In this document: one piece after another, positions 18,031-26,971 of the stretch
Layout: every line of letters starts with the position of its first letter
Numbering within the stretch: the first letter of the stretch is position 1
NCBI RefSeq assembly: GCF_015679185.1
Contig: NZ_CP064939.1
Location: forward strand, 4,030,001-4,094,000
DNA: 64,000 bases
Source: Pedobacter endophyticus
GTDB taxonomy: Bacteria; Bacteroidota; Bacteroidia; Sphingobacteriales; Sphingobacteriaceae
Direction: 5' to 3'
Notes under the pieces: generated by a model
What the model was told of the DNA's origin: nothing
Seen by the model: only the letters and a program-made list of their open reading frames with translations
Databases searched by the model: none
Program-made: the position numbers and the translations under genes

Positions 18031-18172
18031 TAATAGCCTATTCAAATGGGGTTGATCAATTATGCAACTGATAGTTAACTTGATTTGGAGTACAAATTGG
18101 CACAACTTGCGAAAGTTCCTGTAGCGTTATCGCAGGTTCAATCAAACCACTTTTCACCTAAATCCTTTCTCT

Positions 18173-19012
18173 ATGTTAATCCAAACTTCTGAACAGCTTT
18201 ATTTAGAAATGACCGCAAAACTGCATGCTGTAAAACAAGAACCCATCAGTGACCTGACCAGATTTTCATCCTCGCTAGACATTATCGAAAAGTATATAAC
18301 CCGTTTGAACGCATTGGTGAACCAATTGGGTTTCCCTTCCGAAATGGACGAGATTTTATTCTTTAAGGAAACCAAACCGAAATTTTATAGCTGTAAAATT
18401 TTGATTGTTGAGCAATTCAATATTCTATCAAATATTCCTATTGATACAGACGAGGCCATTAGAAGTTATTATGTTCGAGAAATAGATTTCTTGAGAAGAT
18501 ATTTTGAGCAAAATAAATTTCTTTACCAATATTATCTAAACAATCAAACTGCCATGGACCAAGAGTATTTTCTAATAAAAAACAAGCAGAATCTTCCGGC
18601 GTTGAAATACGACGAATTTGATACCAATGTAGATTATACTTTTGCAAAATTCCGTGCATATGAGCAGCTGCGCGAATTTTTGCTGACCAGGATTCGATTG
18701 ATATATAATAACCCCGATTCTTCCCTTTATCACTTTCTGGCGAGAAATTCCCAGCTAAAATGGACTGACGACAAAATTAGCCTGGTTGAGCTCGCCTATG
18801 GAATATATTTTATGGGTTCTTTAAACAATGGAAAAGCTGACATCTCCCAAGTCGTGGATATTCTGGAGCGAAGCCTGAATATAGACCTGGGTGTTGCATA
18901 CCGGAAATTCATTGATATATCCAGAAGGAAGAATAAAGGGTATACAGTTTATCTTGATGGTATGAGAAGTGCAATCAACGAACATATCATTGGTAAACAA
19001 CGCTTCAGTTAA
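18173..19012 (+). CDS. rteC: RteC-family regulator of conjugative transposon excision/transfer
   Basis: A 279-residue protein matching RteC in length and in its diagnostic C-terminal winged-helix region. The matching segment runs LVELAYGIYFMGSLNNGKADISQVV to ILERSLNIDLGVAYRKFIDISRRKNKGYTVYLDGMRSAINE. In CTnDOT, RteC activates the excision operon. Here it stands at the left end of the transfer region, upstream of a structured leader and the primase gene. No rteA/rteB pair or integrase is in view. Confidence 0.88.
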   Translation: MLIQTSEQLYLEMTAKLHAVKQEPISDLTRFSSSLDIIEKYITRLNALVNQLGFPSEMDEILFFKETKPKFYSCKILIVEQFNILSNIPIDTDEAIRSYYVREIDFLRRYFEQNKFLYQYYLNNQTAMDQEYFLIKNKQNLPALKYDEFDTNVDYTFAKFRAYEQLREFLLTRIRLIYNNPDSSLYHFLARNSQLKWTDDKISLVELAYGIYFMGSLNNGKADISQVVDILERSLNIDLGVAYRKFIDISRRKNKGYTVYLDGMRSAINEHIIGKQRFS

Positions 19013-19322
19013 ATTGCATCTCCTTATTTTTTTTAACAATTTCAACATAAAACTATATTTCCGGAAAGAAATTTCACAAAACGTTTGGTAGTGAAAGTAT
19101 AACACAACTTTTAAAAAGTGTGAAAATTTTATTGCCACGATTTATAGAGATTTTGGCAAGTTCGAAAGTTTTACCAAGAGTTTATTCTGTTTTCTGACGA
19201 TTTTAAGGCAAAATCGGTAAGCTGCAGCATTTCTATTCCGAAAATCAAAACAATTAAGCAACGTTAATGGAATTAAAAAATCGTACCCACTTTTTGGAAA
19301 GTGTCAAATGCTCGCAGCATAC

Positions 19323-19550
19323 TTCCTGAATTTTGAGCCAACAAAAGAGTTGGTCTTTGACATTCAGGAATGAAACATTACCCATAACACTATGGGAATT
19401 TTGCGAAGCTTTGAGATCACGTCAAAAAGGTGAAAGCGCATTGGCAGACGAGAGTCCGGTTTGTAGAAACTGAGGTGAGTAGTTCCGAATTCATTAATAT
19501 AGAGGCCATTCTTTAAGTCTCTATCATCAAGGGGCGATAAGCCCCTTTTT
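19323..19550 (+). ncRNA. Structured leader RNA ending in an attenuator upstream of the primase
   Basis: Several perfect stems follow each other. TTCCTGAAT (19323-19331) pairs with ATTCAGGAA (19362-19370), enclosing CCAAC/GTTGG (19338-19342/19349-19353). CCCATA/TATGGG (19381-19386/19391-19396) and ATAGAG/CTCTAT (19499-19504/19519-19524) follow, and the terminator hairpin comes last. The array ends 30 bp before the primase start. It may be a 5' leader controlling the tra region, or a separate sRNA. No known RNA family is recognised. Confidence 0.5.
19531..19550 (+). terminator. Intrinsic terminator/attenuator upstream of the primase gene
   Basis: GGGGC-GATAA-GCCCC (19531-19545) is followed by five Ts. 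It sits 30 bp upstream of the ORF starting at 19580, so it ends the leader transcript unless read through. Confidence 0.75.
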
Positions 19551-19579
19551 CATTTCTAAAATTCTCAAAACCTAATGTT

Positions 19580-20551
19580 ATGTCAGCTTTTCTAAATGTA
19601 AATGAGATTAAAGAGAAAGTTTCTCTGTTGAGTCTATTAAAGAATTTGGGCTTCAGTCCGCAAAAGCAATCCGGTGGAGAACATTTTTTTCTCAGTATGC
19701 TCAGAGAAGAATATACAGCTTCCCTATGCGTAAATGATGATCTCGGAGTATGGTACGATCACGGCGGAGCCGGGGTTTCGGGAATTAGAAGTGGGAGCAT
19801 AATTGATTTTGGACTTGCCTACTGGTATCCGTCCACTTTTCCGGAGGTGCTGAATAAGATCTTAGAATATTCAAAAGTCGAACTTGAAAAATCCTCGCAG
19901 TTGAACAATAGTGTTCCAGCCAGGTCACAACCCGTAAAAGTTCCTAATTATAGAATAGAGGCCATAAACGAGTCAATTAAAAAGGATGGGTTAAACGCTT
20001 ATCTTAAATCTAGAGAGATTATTTCTGTTGCAAAGGATCATCTTTATGAACTGCATTATTCAGTTCTTGACAGTAAAAATAAACACAAGAATTTTTTTGC
20101 ATCCGGCTGGCCCAATGAAAATGGCGGATGGGAGGTCAGAAATAAATATTTTAAGGGTTGTCTGGGTCATAAGGGGATGTCATTTCTACAGGGAGCCGCC
20201 GATAAGCTCTGCGTATTTGAAGGGTATTTCGACTTTTTGAGCTGGCTGGTTGATAACCCCAACGACCCATCTTCAGTACTTGTTTTAAATTCCTTGTCCT
20301 TTCTTCAGTCTGCAATGGTACGTGCAAAACAGTTCAGCGCCATTCAGGTATATTTTGATCATGATAAAGCCGGAGTTTCCGCTACTCAAGATTTTATAAT
20401 CAATGTGAGCGGCAGCCAGGATTATTCGTTTAAATATGCCGGGTTTAAAGACTACAATGAGCACCTTGTTGCCAACAAGAAAAGCATTGAAAATTCGTTG
20501 GACTCTGGTTTATCATTGAACGTTAACAATGATTTTTCCAATGGACGTTGA
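19580..20551 (+). CDS. CHC2/TOPRIM primase-like protein (TraP-type)
   Basis: A 323-residue protein. The N-terminal part (FLNVNEIKEKVSLLSLLKNLG ... LGVWYDHGGAGVSG) resembles the zinc-binding region of DnaG-type primases, but the cysteines are not conserved as CHC2. Residues 208-270 hold a TOPRIM core: Glu214 in CVFEGYFDF, and Asp260 and Asp262 in VYFDHDKAG. Similar primases are encoded by Bacteroidetes conjugative elements and are thought to prime the transferred strand. It is preceded by an attenuator-like leader. Confidence 0.8.
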   Translation: MSAFLNVNEIKEKVSLLSLLKNLGFSPQKQSGGEHFFLSMLREEYTASLCVNDDLGVWYDHGGAGVSGIRSGSIIDFGLAYWYPSTFPEVLNKILEYSKVELEKSSQLNNSVPARSQPVKVPNYRIEAINESIKKDGLNAYLKSREIISVAKDHLYELHYSVLDSKNKHKNFFASGWPNENGGWEVRNKYFKGCLGHKGMSFLQGAADKLCVFEGYFDFLSWLVDNPNDPSSVLVLNSLSFLQSAMVRAKQFSAIQVYFDHDKAGVSATQDFIINVSGSQDYSFKYAGFKDYNEHLVANKKSIENSLDSGLSLNVNNDFSNGR

Positions 20552-20616
20552 AATATCCGTATATATAGATATGAGGATATTTGTTTATGTCACTAAACAA
20601 ATATAACTGTAGGTGG

Positions 20617-20694
20617 CTATGTCTATAGCTAACTAGACCTATAGAAATATAGGCATCTATCACATAATACATCTATACGAATATCGAACTATAG
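20617..20694. repeat. Iteron-like CTAT(A) repeats with about 16-bp spacing
   Basis: CTAT occurs at 20617, 20623, 20639, 20657, 20673 and 20689. From 20623 onward the steps are 16, 18, 16 and 16 bp, several copies reading CTATAG or ATCTATA. The stretch is very AT-rich and lies between two convergent genes, so it is not an ordinary promoter. Spaced direct repeats like this are typical of replication or partition protein binding sites. Confidence 0.5.
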
Positions 20695-20706
20695 AAATAA
20701 AAAGAT

Positions 20707-20916
20707 TTAATTTGATTCGATGATGAGTTTCATCAATTTTAATCTGATTAACAAGGGCTTATTGATCTTACTGTCAGGATTTTTGCGCAATGGCGCGAGA
20801 TGGCTTTCCAGAAATAAATCAAAGTCATTCACTTTTGTTGCCTGGTTTAGATAAACCGGCATTTCAGGTCGCTGGCAAGTCTTGAAAAACGCCTCTAATT
20901 CCGTTATTTCCATCAA
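20707..20916 (-). CDS. DUF6965-like small protein
   Basis: A 69-residue protein (starting at MMEITELEAFF) with the pattern of the small Bacteroidetes DUF6965-type family: an N-terminal ELEAFF helix, then MPVYLNQATKVNDFDLFLESHLAPLRKN. Such genes are common in conjugative elements and have no known function. It is on the opposite strand to the neighbouring tra genes and convergent with the primase. The family assignment is from memory of the pattern and is moderate. Confidence 0.6.
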   Translation of the reverse strand: MMEITELEAFFKTCQRPEMPVYLNQATKVNDFDLFLESHLAPLRKNPDSKINKPLLIRLKLMKLIIESN

Positions 20917-21039
20917 GCAAAGTTAAGTGCCATTTCCTGTTTTTTGCCGGAATTCTTTTAACAATTATCTAAAAGCTTGTTTCTGAGTCCTATGGATTTA
21001 AGCTGCCACTTCTCGATGCCACCCGTCGTTTTTTATTCT

Positions 21040-21079
21040 GCAAGTTGTGTTTTTGTTGCACAAAAACCCTTTAACTTGC
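21040..21079 (+). other. Candidate origin of transfer (oriT) hairpin
   Basis: GCAAGTT (21040-21046) pairs with AACTTGC (21073-21079), enclosing a second perfect stem GTTTTTG (21049-21055) with CAAAAAC (21061-21067). The structure lies directly upstream of the MobC-family and relaxase genes, where oriT usually sits. The nick site was not identified. Position and structure are the only evidence. Confidence 0.4.
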
Positions 21080-21161
21080 CCGCTTTTTTACCGGTGGTCG
21101 GCAGCGGGATGGAAAAAACTCGCAACTCGTTTTTCTTTTTTGAGGATCAAATCAATATTTT

Positions 21162-21572
21162 ATGAGCGTTAAGCAGAAGAATGGAAGGCCGTTGATGGTT
21201 GAGGGCAAAAAAACAAAACATATTAAAGCCAGGGTAACCGAGGATGAATATACCATGGTCACAAATGAATGGGAATCCCTTTCGATGAAGGAAAGCGATT
21301 ACCTGCGTTTGATGGTGTTGAAGCCTGGTTCGTTAAAGGTTAAGGTGAATGCACAGGAGGTGATACGGTTGCTTGATCAGTTGGGGGCTGAGCTGGGCCG
21401 GTCAGGAAACAATATCAACCAACTTGCAAGACATGCGAATTTTCTCAATAAGCGAGGAATGCTTAACGCAGAAATAGTAGTCAAGTTCAATGACCTTTTC
21501 TCAGAATACATATCCCTTTTCCGGGAAATTGAAAAAGAAACCAGGGCACTTTTGCGCCGGCTGAAGAGTTAG
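21162..21572 (+). CDS. MobC-family relaxosome accessory protein
   Basis: A 136-residue protein with an N-terminal ribbon-helix-helix-like region (KARVTEDEYTMVTNEWESLSMKESDYLR). The diagnostic mobilisation motif ELGRSGNNINQLARHAN follows at residues 86-102, as in MobC-type accessory proteins. Such proteins bind oriT and help the relaxase open the DNA. The gene ends 2 bases before the relaxase start, and the candidate oriT is just upstream. Confidence 0.88.
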   Translation: MSVKQKNGRPLMVEGKKTKHIKARVTEDEYTMVTNEWESLSMKESDYLRLMVLKPGSLKVKVNAQEVIRLLDQLGAELGRSGNNINQLARHANFLNKRGMLNAEIVVKFNDLFSEYISLFREIEKETRALLRRLKS

Positions 21573-21574
21573 CG

Positions 21575-22765
21575 ATGATCGTCAAGATATTACAGAAATC
21601 CAAAACGTTCAGCGCAGTCAGATACAATACCAATAAGGTTGAAAAGGATAAAGGCGAGCTTTTAAAAGTTTCGGGATTTGAAGCACTGTCCGGATTTTCG
21701 GAACTGAAACCTCAGGATTATATTAACTACCTATCCTCAGTTGCAGCATTGAATAAAAAGGTTGTGTATCCACAGTTTCATGCCATGATCTCTTCCAAGG
21801 GAAGGGCTGCTGACAAACAAAGCCTGTTGCTTCTGGCAGAAAAATGGTTATCTGGCATGGGCTATGGCAACCAGCCCTACATGCTCATATTTCATAAGGA
21901 TACCGATAACAACCATATCCACATCGTCTCTTCCAGAGTGGACCTAAAGGGCAATAAAATATCTGATGCTTTTGAAAAGATTCGTGCATACCGAGTGCTT
22001 AACCGGTTGATTGGCCAGGATGAAAAGCAATTGGCAGCCGAAGCTGTCACCAAAGCGCTGCAGTATAAATTTTCAACAGCAGCACAGTATTTAATGATTT
22101 TAGAAGCTAAAGGGTATTCGGTCAAATTGGTAGGTGATGCTTATAACGTATCAAAATTCGGTGAGCTGGTTGCACAGATTGACATTTCAAAAATACAAAA
22201 CAGCTTAGCCGCAATGGGCTTTTCTGGGGAGCGGAAACTTCAGCTGAGAAAGATCTTTGAAAAATACAAACCGTTAACCGATACTAAAATGTTCCCGGTA
22301 GTCGAAAAACATTCGGGCGGTGCACAAGGAAAAATATTAAGGTATTCCTCTGACTTAAGCGAGAGACTTTCTTCCGACTTCGGACTGGAATTTGTTTTTC
22401 ATTTCAATGATGGCAAAAGTCCATACGGTTACACGATTCTGGACCATGCCAGGAAAAATGTTTTCAAGGGCGGGGAAATTATGGCGCTGGCCAAATTTGC
22501 AGAGGTTCTCTCCACAGTACCTCATCAGTCACTGCTGCCTTTAGAGTCTGGTGTTCCGATGCGACCCGGACATTTTCCTGAAGAAAATATGCTGCTGGAA
22601 ATTTTACCGCTTTCCGGCTCCGGGGATCTGTACTCCGAATTTGCAGAGGGGAGTGATGCCGGTGATTTTTCATTTGGTTTCGATATCGCAGATGATATTG
22701 ATGATGAGCAGATCAACGGCCGAAACCGCAGAAGACAAGGAAAGGCGAGGACGAACACACGATAA
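21575..22765 (+). CDS. MobP-type relaxase (relaxase/mobilisation nuclease)
   Basis: A 396-residue protein of the PF03432-type relaxase family. The N-terminal region includes a candidate nucleophile Tyr17 (AVRYNTNKV), and the metal-binding histidines are seen as His107 (LIFHKDT) and His114/His116 (DNNHIHIVSS). It should nick oriT and pilot the single strand into the recipient. It overlaps no neighbour but is tightly packed between the MobC-like gene and the ParA-like gene, consistent with one mob operon. Confidence 0.9.
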   Translation: MIVKILQKSKTFSAVRYNTNKVEKDKGELLKVSGFEALSGFSELKPQDYINYLSSVAALNKKVVYPQFHAMISSKGRAADKQSLLLLAEKWLSGMGYGNQPYMLIFHKDTDNNHIHIVSSRVDLKGNKISDAFEKIRAYRVLNRLIGQDEKQLAAEAVTKALQYKFSTAAQYLMILEAKGYSVKLVGDAYNVSKFGELVAQIDISKIQNSLAAMGFSGERKLQLRKIFEKYKPLTDTKMFPVVEKHSGGAQGKILRYSSDLSERLSSDFGLEFVFHFNDGKSPYGYTILDHARKNVFKGGEIMALAKFAEVLSTVPHQSLLPLESGVPMRPGHFPEENMLLEILPLSGSGDLYSEFAEGSDAGDFSFGFDIADDIDDEQINGRNRRRQGKARTNTR

Positions 22766-22776
22766 AAATATTTGAT

Positions 22777-23412
22777 ATGGTTATACTACTGGGCAACCAA
22801 AAAGGAGGTGCGGGCAAAAGCACGCTTTGCCTGCTCCTTGCATACTACCTTTCCACAATAAAAAAAGCGAAGGTGACCGTTCTGGATATGGATTATCAGG
22901 CATCAGTCTCCGGGAAGTTCGAGAAGGCAAAGATTCTGGAGAATGAACCTATTTACGAGGTTATCGCTTCGGACCTGAAATATTATCCTGCTTTACTTGA
23001 GCTGCTGACACAAAACATTCAAGAGTTCGTACTCATTGATTTACCGGGCAAAATGGATGATGATTTACTGATTCCCATTATTCGCTCCGCAGAACTCATA
23101 GTCTGCCCATTCAACTATGATGAATTTTCTGTGGACAGTACTGTTCTTTTTTCACTGGTCTGCAGGGAGATCAACAAGGACTCTCCAATTGTGTATGTGC
23201 CCAACCGGATCAAGAACACGGTGAAATATGAAACAAAAGAGGAGGTCGATAGGGCTTTGGCCAGGTTTGGAATGGTCTCCCCGGATATTTCGGACAGGAT
23301 TGATTTTCAGCGTGTGGGAACAGTCCATGTTCCAGCGGCACTCATTCCTGTTTTCATGCCCGCCCTTGATTTTATCTTCAACGCCCATATGAAGGGAGGA
23401 GCTTCATCATGA
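22777..23412 (+). CDS. ParA/MinD-type ATPase (TraA-like)
   Basis: A 211-residue ATPase with deviant Walker A GNQKGGAGKST at residues 6-16, a switch I/II region (LDMDYQAS, VLIDLPGK) and no HTH. This is typical of small ParA-like proteins that open the tra cluster of Bacteroidetes conjugative transposons. Its stop overlaps the start of the next gene by four bases (ATGA), indicating translational coupling. It probably helps position or maintain the element. Confidence 0.88.
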   Translation: MVILLGNQKGGAGKSTLCLLLAYYLSTIKKAKVTVLDMDYQASVSGKFEKAKILENEPIYEVIASDLKYYPALLELLTQNIQEFVLIDLPGKMDDDLLIPIIRSAELIVCPFNYDEFSVDSTVLFSLVCREINKDSPIVYVPNRIKNTVKYETKEEVDRALARFGMVSPDISDRIDFQRVGTVHVPAALIPVFMPALDFIFNAHMKGGASS

Positions 23413-23792
23413 GCGAGATCAAATCACTTGCCGAGCAGCTTAAATCCAAATTAGAGGAGCAAAAAGGTGTGCAGCTAATCGCTAGTGCTGAAAAACGGCC
23501 AGTTCAGAAAAAAAAAAGAGAGAAACCCGATGACAGCAATTCAGCCAATGAGGCTAAAAAGATATCAGCACTTCTTTCAGCGCTTCGCGAGTTCAATATG
23601 GATGGGCAGGAAAAAATTCTGATCCGTCTTGATAAGCGCACAGTTGCACAATTAAAGCAGCTCAAAGTCGCAACCAATATTGAAATGATCAGGGTAATTG
23701 CCTTCGCGCTGCAAGATTTCCTTAAGTCCCATCCCTGGCTAAACGACTACATTTCTCAAACCTTAAAACAAATGGCCCATGAGCTGGATTAA
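23409..23792 (+). CDS. TraB-like small partner protein
   Basis: A 127-residue soluble protein with a lysine-rich disordered N-terminus (KRPVQKKKREKPDDSNS). A C-terminal helical region (ILIRLDKRTVAQLKQLKVATNIEMIRVIAFALQDF) follows and looks ribbon-helix-helix-like. It sits directly after ParA and overlaps it by four bases, the usual place for the ParA partner or a TraB-type protein. DNA binding is inferred. It overlaps the next ORF start by 14 bases. Confidence 0.65.
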   Translation: MSEIKSLAEQLKSKLEEQKGVQLIASAEKRPVQKKKREKPDDSNSANEAKKISALLSALREFNMDGQEKILIRLDKRTVAQLKQLKVATNIEMIRVIAFALQDFLKSHPWLNDYISQTLKQMAHELD

Positions 23793-24105
23793 TTTTTTAA
23801 CAGTAATCTTTATCGTTTACCTTGTTTATTATTGCCTGAACCTACTCTTTGATCTTTTCCTTTCACCACGCATTCCCAATGGGGATATCTCAGAGGATGA
23901 ACTGTTTTTCACCGAGACCCATACCCCCGAACTGATTACTGCTAACAGGACGATAGATCCGGTAAAAGAGGAGGCAGAAAAAGAAAAACCCATAGTCTTT
24001 TTTCCGAGCGGCCCTACCAATGCCAGTGGGGGCATCAGTTTAAAGCACCTTTTTTCCCTTGCAAAGAACAACCTTATCGAACACACACGCACAATACCCT
24101 ATTAA
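23779..24105 (+). CDS. Small membrane-anchored tra-cluster protein
   Basis: A 108-residue protein with one N-terminal membrane helix (FLTVIFIVYLVYYCLNLLFDLFL). A mostly polar, acidic tail follows, ending HTRTIPY. I do not recognise a named family. Its position between the ParA/TraB pair and the DUF4134 (TraE) genes is where CTnDOT-type clusters carry small TraC/TraD-type proteins. The start overlaps the preceding gene, supporting operon expression. Confidence 0.6.
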   Translation: MSWINFLTVIFIVYLVYYCLNLLFDLFLSPRIPNGDISEDELFFTETHTPELITANRTIDPVKEEAEKEKPIVFFPSGPTNASGGISLKHLFSLAKNNLIEHTRTIPY

Positions 24106-24112
24106 TCTTCCG

Positions 24113-24424
24113 ATGAAGATTTTAAGAAACTTTCTAAAGGTGGCAATAATTGCCGTTTGTGTGATCATCTCCGTTTCCGCTGCTGCCCAGCCAGGTATCT
24201 CCGAATTCTATTCAGTCTCTTCCGAGGTTCATCGGTGGTATTTTTCGCTTTCCGATTTGGTACTGGTGATTGGCGCTATCTCCGGAATCCTTGGCGGACT
24301 GAGGGTTTACGTAAACTGGCAGACCGGAAAGCACCATATTGATGCCCAGGTGATGGGCTGGTTCTTTTCCTGCATCTTTCTGTCCGTTATGGGCATTTTT
24401 CTCCGGGGCCTCTTCGGGCTCTGA
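24113..24424 (+). CDS. traE: TraE-like DUF4134 membrane protein (first copy)
   Basis: A 103-residue protein from ATG 24113. An upstream in-frame ATG at 24059 overlaps the previous gene and would add 18 residues before the signal, so it is disfavoured. An export signal (VAIIAVCVIISVSAAAQ) is followed by two membrane helices with the GAISGILGGLRVYVNWQTG pattern of DUF4134, a VirB2-like pilin-type family. A second DUF4134 gene follows immediately. Confidence 0.82.
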   Translation: MKILRNFLKVAIIAVCVIISVSAAAQPGISEFYSVSSEVHRWYFSLSDLVLVIGAISGILGGLRVYVNWQTGKHHIDAQVMGWFFSCIFLSVMGIFLRGLFGL

Positions 24425-24457
24425 CCACAAAAATTTAACTTTTTTCAATTTTTTTAT

Positions 24458-24769
24458 ATGACAATAAAACGCAAAAAACTTTTACTGGTGGCTATGCTAT
24501 TGAGCATGGTGCAGACTGGCTTCTCGCAGACCGGCGGCGGCACTACAGGCATTAACGCTGCGACTTCTTCGCTGACCGCTTATGTGGACCCTGTTTCTAC
24601 GCTGACCTTAGCCATTGGTGCCGTAGTTGGTATCATAGGCGGGGTTCGCGTTTATATCAAATGGAATTCCGGTGATCAGGATATCAATAAGGAGATCATG
24701 GGCTGGGGCGGATCCTGCCTATTTCTGGTGCTGGTATCAGTTGTCATCAAGGCATTCTTTGGCGTATAA
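24458..24769 (+). CDS. traE: TraE DUF4134 membrane protein (second copy)
   Basis: A 103-residue protein with a signal peptide (LLLVAMLLSMVQTGFSQ). The DUF4134 core follows: LAIGAVVGIIGGVRVYIKWNSGD, then a second helix ending VIKAFFGV. It is clearly paralogous to the gene upstream, sharing the G-IxGGxRVYxxW motif. In type IV systems this family occupies the VirB2-like pilin position. It lies five bases upstream of traF. Confidence 0.88.
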   Translation: MTIKRKKLLLVAMLLSMVQTGFSQTGGGTTGINAATSSLTAYVDPVSTLTLAIGAVVGIIGGVRVYIKWNSGDQDINKEIMGWGGSCLFLVLVSVVIKAFFGV

Positions 24770-24774
24770 AATTC

Positions 24775-25071
24775 ATGCGCAAATATCCAGTTTACAAGGG
24801 GCTTCAAAAGCCCCTAGTTTATCGTGGCTTTAAGGGAAAGTTTATCGCATATGGTATCTGTACACTTAGCTTGGGATTGGTTCTAGGAGGATTGAGCGGA
24901 GCGCTCGTCAATATATACTTCGGGGGAATTGTAACCATTTTCTCTATCACCGGTGGCTTACTCTACACTTTCTCCAAACAGAAATCCGGTTTGCACGATA
25001 AGAAAAGATCCGGAAAAATACACATCCACCCAACTTATTTAAGAAGAGGTTATGGGAAAATCAGAATTTAA
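24775..25071 (+). CDS. traF: TraF, DUF4133 (VirB3-like) membrane protein
   Basis: A 98-residue protein with a basic N-terminus (YPVYKGLQKPLVYRGFKGKF), two hydrophobic segments (residues 25-66) and a basic tail, matching DUF4133/TraF. It takes the VirB3 position directly upstream of the VirB4-like ATPase TraG. Its 3' end overlaps the traG start by 20 bases, so translation is probably coupled. Confidence 0.88.
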   Translation: MRKYPVYKGLQKPLVYRGFKGKFIAYGICTLSLGLVLGGLSGALVNIYFGGIVTIFSITGGLLYTFSKQKSGLHDKKRSGKIHIHPTYLRRGYGKIRI

Positions 25072-26971
25072 ATTACCCTATGCCGGGATTGAGGAACTCA
25101 GCGGGTTGAACATTCTTTATGGCGAGGCTGGTGAGTTTTCTGTTGTTCTTTCCATTGAAAATCCAGTACTGATCTATTCTGCCGACCCGGCCGCATATCA
25201 GGCCTTTCATCTTTTGCTGCTGAACGTGATCAAGATCCTGGGAGAGGGTTATCTCATCCAGAAACAGGATATTTTTGCAAAAAAGAAGTTTTCAGGCAAA
25301 TCTAAAACCGAGCCCCTGCAACAGAAGTATGATGAGCACTTTTTGGGGAGGGAATATATCGACCATTGCACATATCTTGTTATTACCCGTCAGGTTAAAC
25401 GAAACGCAATGTACGTTTATGACAAGAAGGCCTTAATGGATTTTCTATCAAATATTACAAAGGTCAGCGAACTTCTTAAAGGTGCATCATTATCACCGGC
25501 TTTATTGGACCGGTCAACGCTAGAGCGCTACGTATCACGTATAGTGGCCATGAATTTCTCTTCTAACCATTTTTCGCTGAACAACTTCAGGCCAGGTGAT
25601 AACGAAATTGGTATCGGTGCAAATTCGGTCAGGTGCATGAGTCTGGTCAACATCGATTCCATTGACATGCCGGAAACTATTGGTCCATTTTTATTGGCAA
25701 ACGATGGAAAGGGGCTTGAGGAGTTTCCCCTGGATAATCTCTCCTTTCTTTCTTCTGTCCCTGAGATTGAGACCCTGATCTATAACCAGCTGTTGGAAAT
25801 TCCGTCCCAAGGGATAACGCTGAATAAACTCAAGCTCAAACGCAAAAGACATTCTGGCGTTCCGGATCCAGCCAACCAGATGTGCGTAGAGGATATTGAT
25901 AAACTTCTCATCGATGTGGCAAGGGAAAACCAGCTTCTGGCAAATGTACATTATTCAATCATCGTCTGTTCACCGGCAGCAAATATTGAGACCAGCTGCA
26001 ACTATATCGAAGCAAATCTTTTTAAGCAGGGGATCATCCCATCAAAAAATGCTTATAATCAGATGGAGCTTTTTAGGTGCGCGCTGCCGGGAAATGGAGC
26101 GGAGCTTAAAAAGTATGATTGGTTTTTAACCACGGCCGATGCGGCACTTTGCTTATTCTATAAGGAAAGGCTGATGAGGGATGAACCTTCGAAATTTTTG
26201 ATCCGGTTTACCGACCGCAGGGGAATCCCTGTTGGAATTGATCCCGCAGACCTGCCAATGGATAACGGAAGGATTACCAACCGCTCGAAGTTCGTATTGG
26301 GCAGTTCGGGAACCGGGAAATCCTTCTTTATGAATTCCCTGCTGGAACAGTATATGCTTTATAATTACGATGTGGTAATCGTAGACGTCGGGCATTCCTA
26401 TTCTGGGCTTTGCAGCTACTTTGGCGGGAAATATTATACCTACACCGAGCAGAACCCGATTACCATGAATCCTTTTATGATCTCGGAAAAGGAATACAAC
26501 CGGGAGAAAAAGGATTTCTTAAAAACCCTGCTTGGGTTATTGCTAAAGGGCGCTGACGGCACTGTTTCACAGGTTGAGGATACCGTTTTTTCAAATGTAA
26601 TTTCAGCCTACTACGCTGATTTTTTTTCGGGTAACCAGAATGCCGGGCTATCTTTAAGTTTTGACTCTTTTTATTATTATTCCGTAGAAAAGATTGCCCG
26701 GATCAAGGAAAATGAAAAGGTGTCCTTTGATCTGGATGAGTACCGGTATGTGCTCCGCAAATTCTGCATTGGCGGAGAATATGGCAGACTGCTTAATGAA
26801 AATACGAGTGCCTCCAATTTCTCCGAACGTTTTATTGTCTACGAAATCGATTCCATTAAGGAAAACAAGGTGCTTTTTCCAATCGTTACCCTGGTGATAA
26901 TGGATCTGGTTCTGCAAAAAATGAGACACCGTACAGGGCAGAGAAAAGCGCTCATTTTGGAAGAGGCTTGG
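25052..26971 (+). CDS. traG: TraG (VirB4-type) conjugation ATPase, exon 1
   Basis: The first 640 codons of TraG. The protein starts MGKSEFKLPYAGIEELSG and has Walker A GSSGTGKSFF near residue 417. It stops at Walker B (KALILEEAW), where a group II intron begins after the TGG codon at 26971. Without splicing, translation continues a few codons into the intron and stops at 26992. Joined to 29345-29860 the reading frame is exact and gives an 811-residue protein, normal for TraG. TraG powers assembly of the mating apparatus. Confidence 0.92.
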
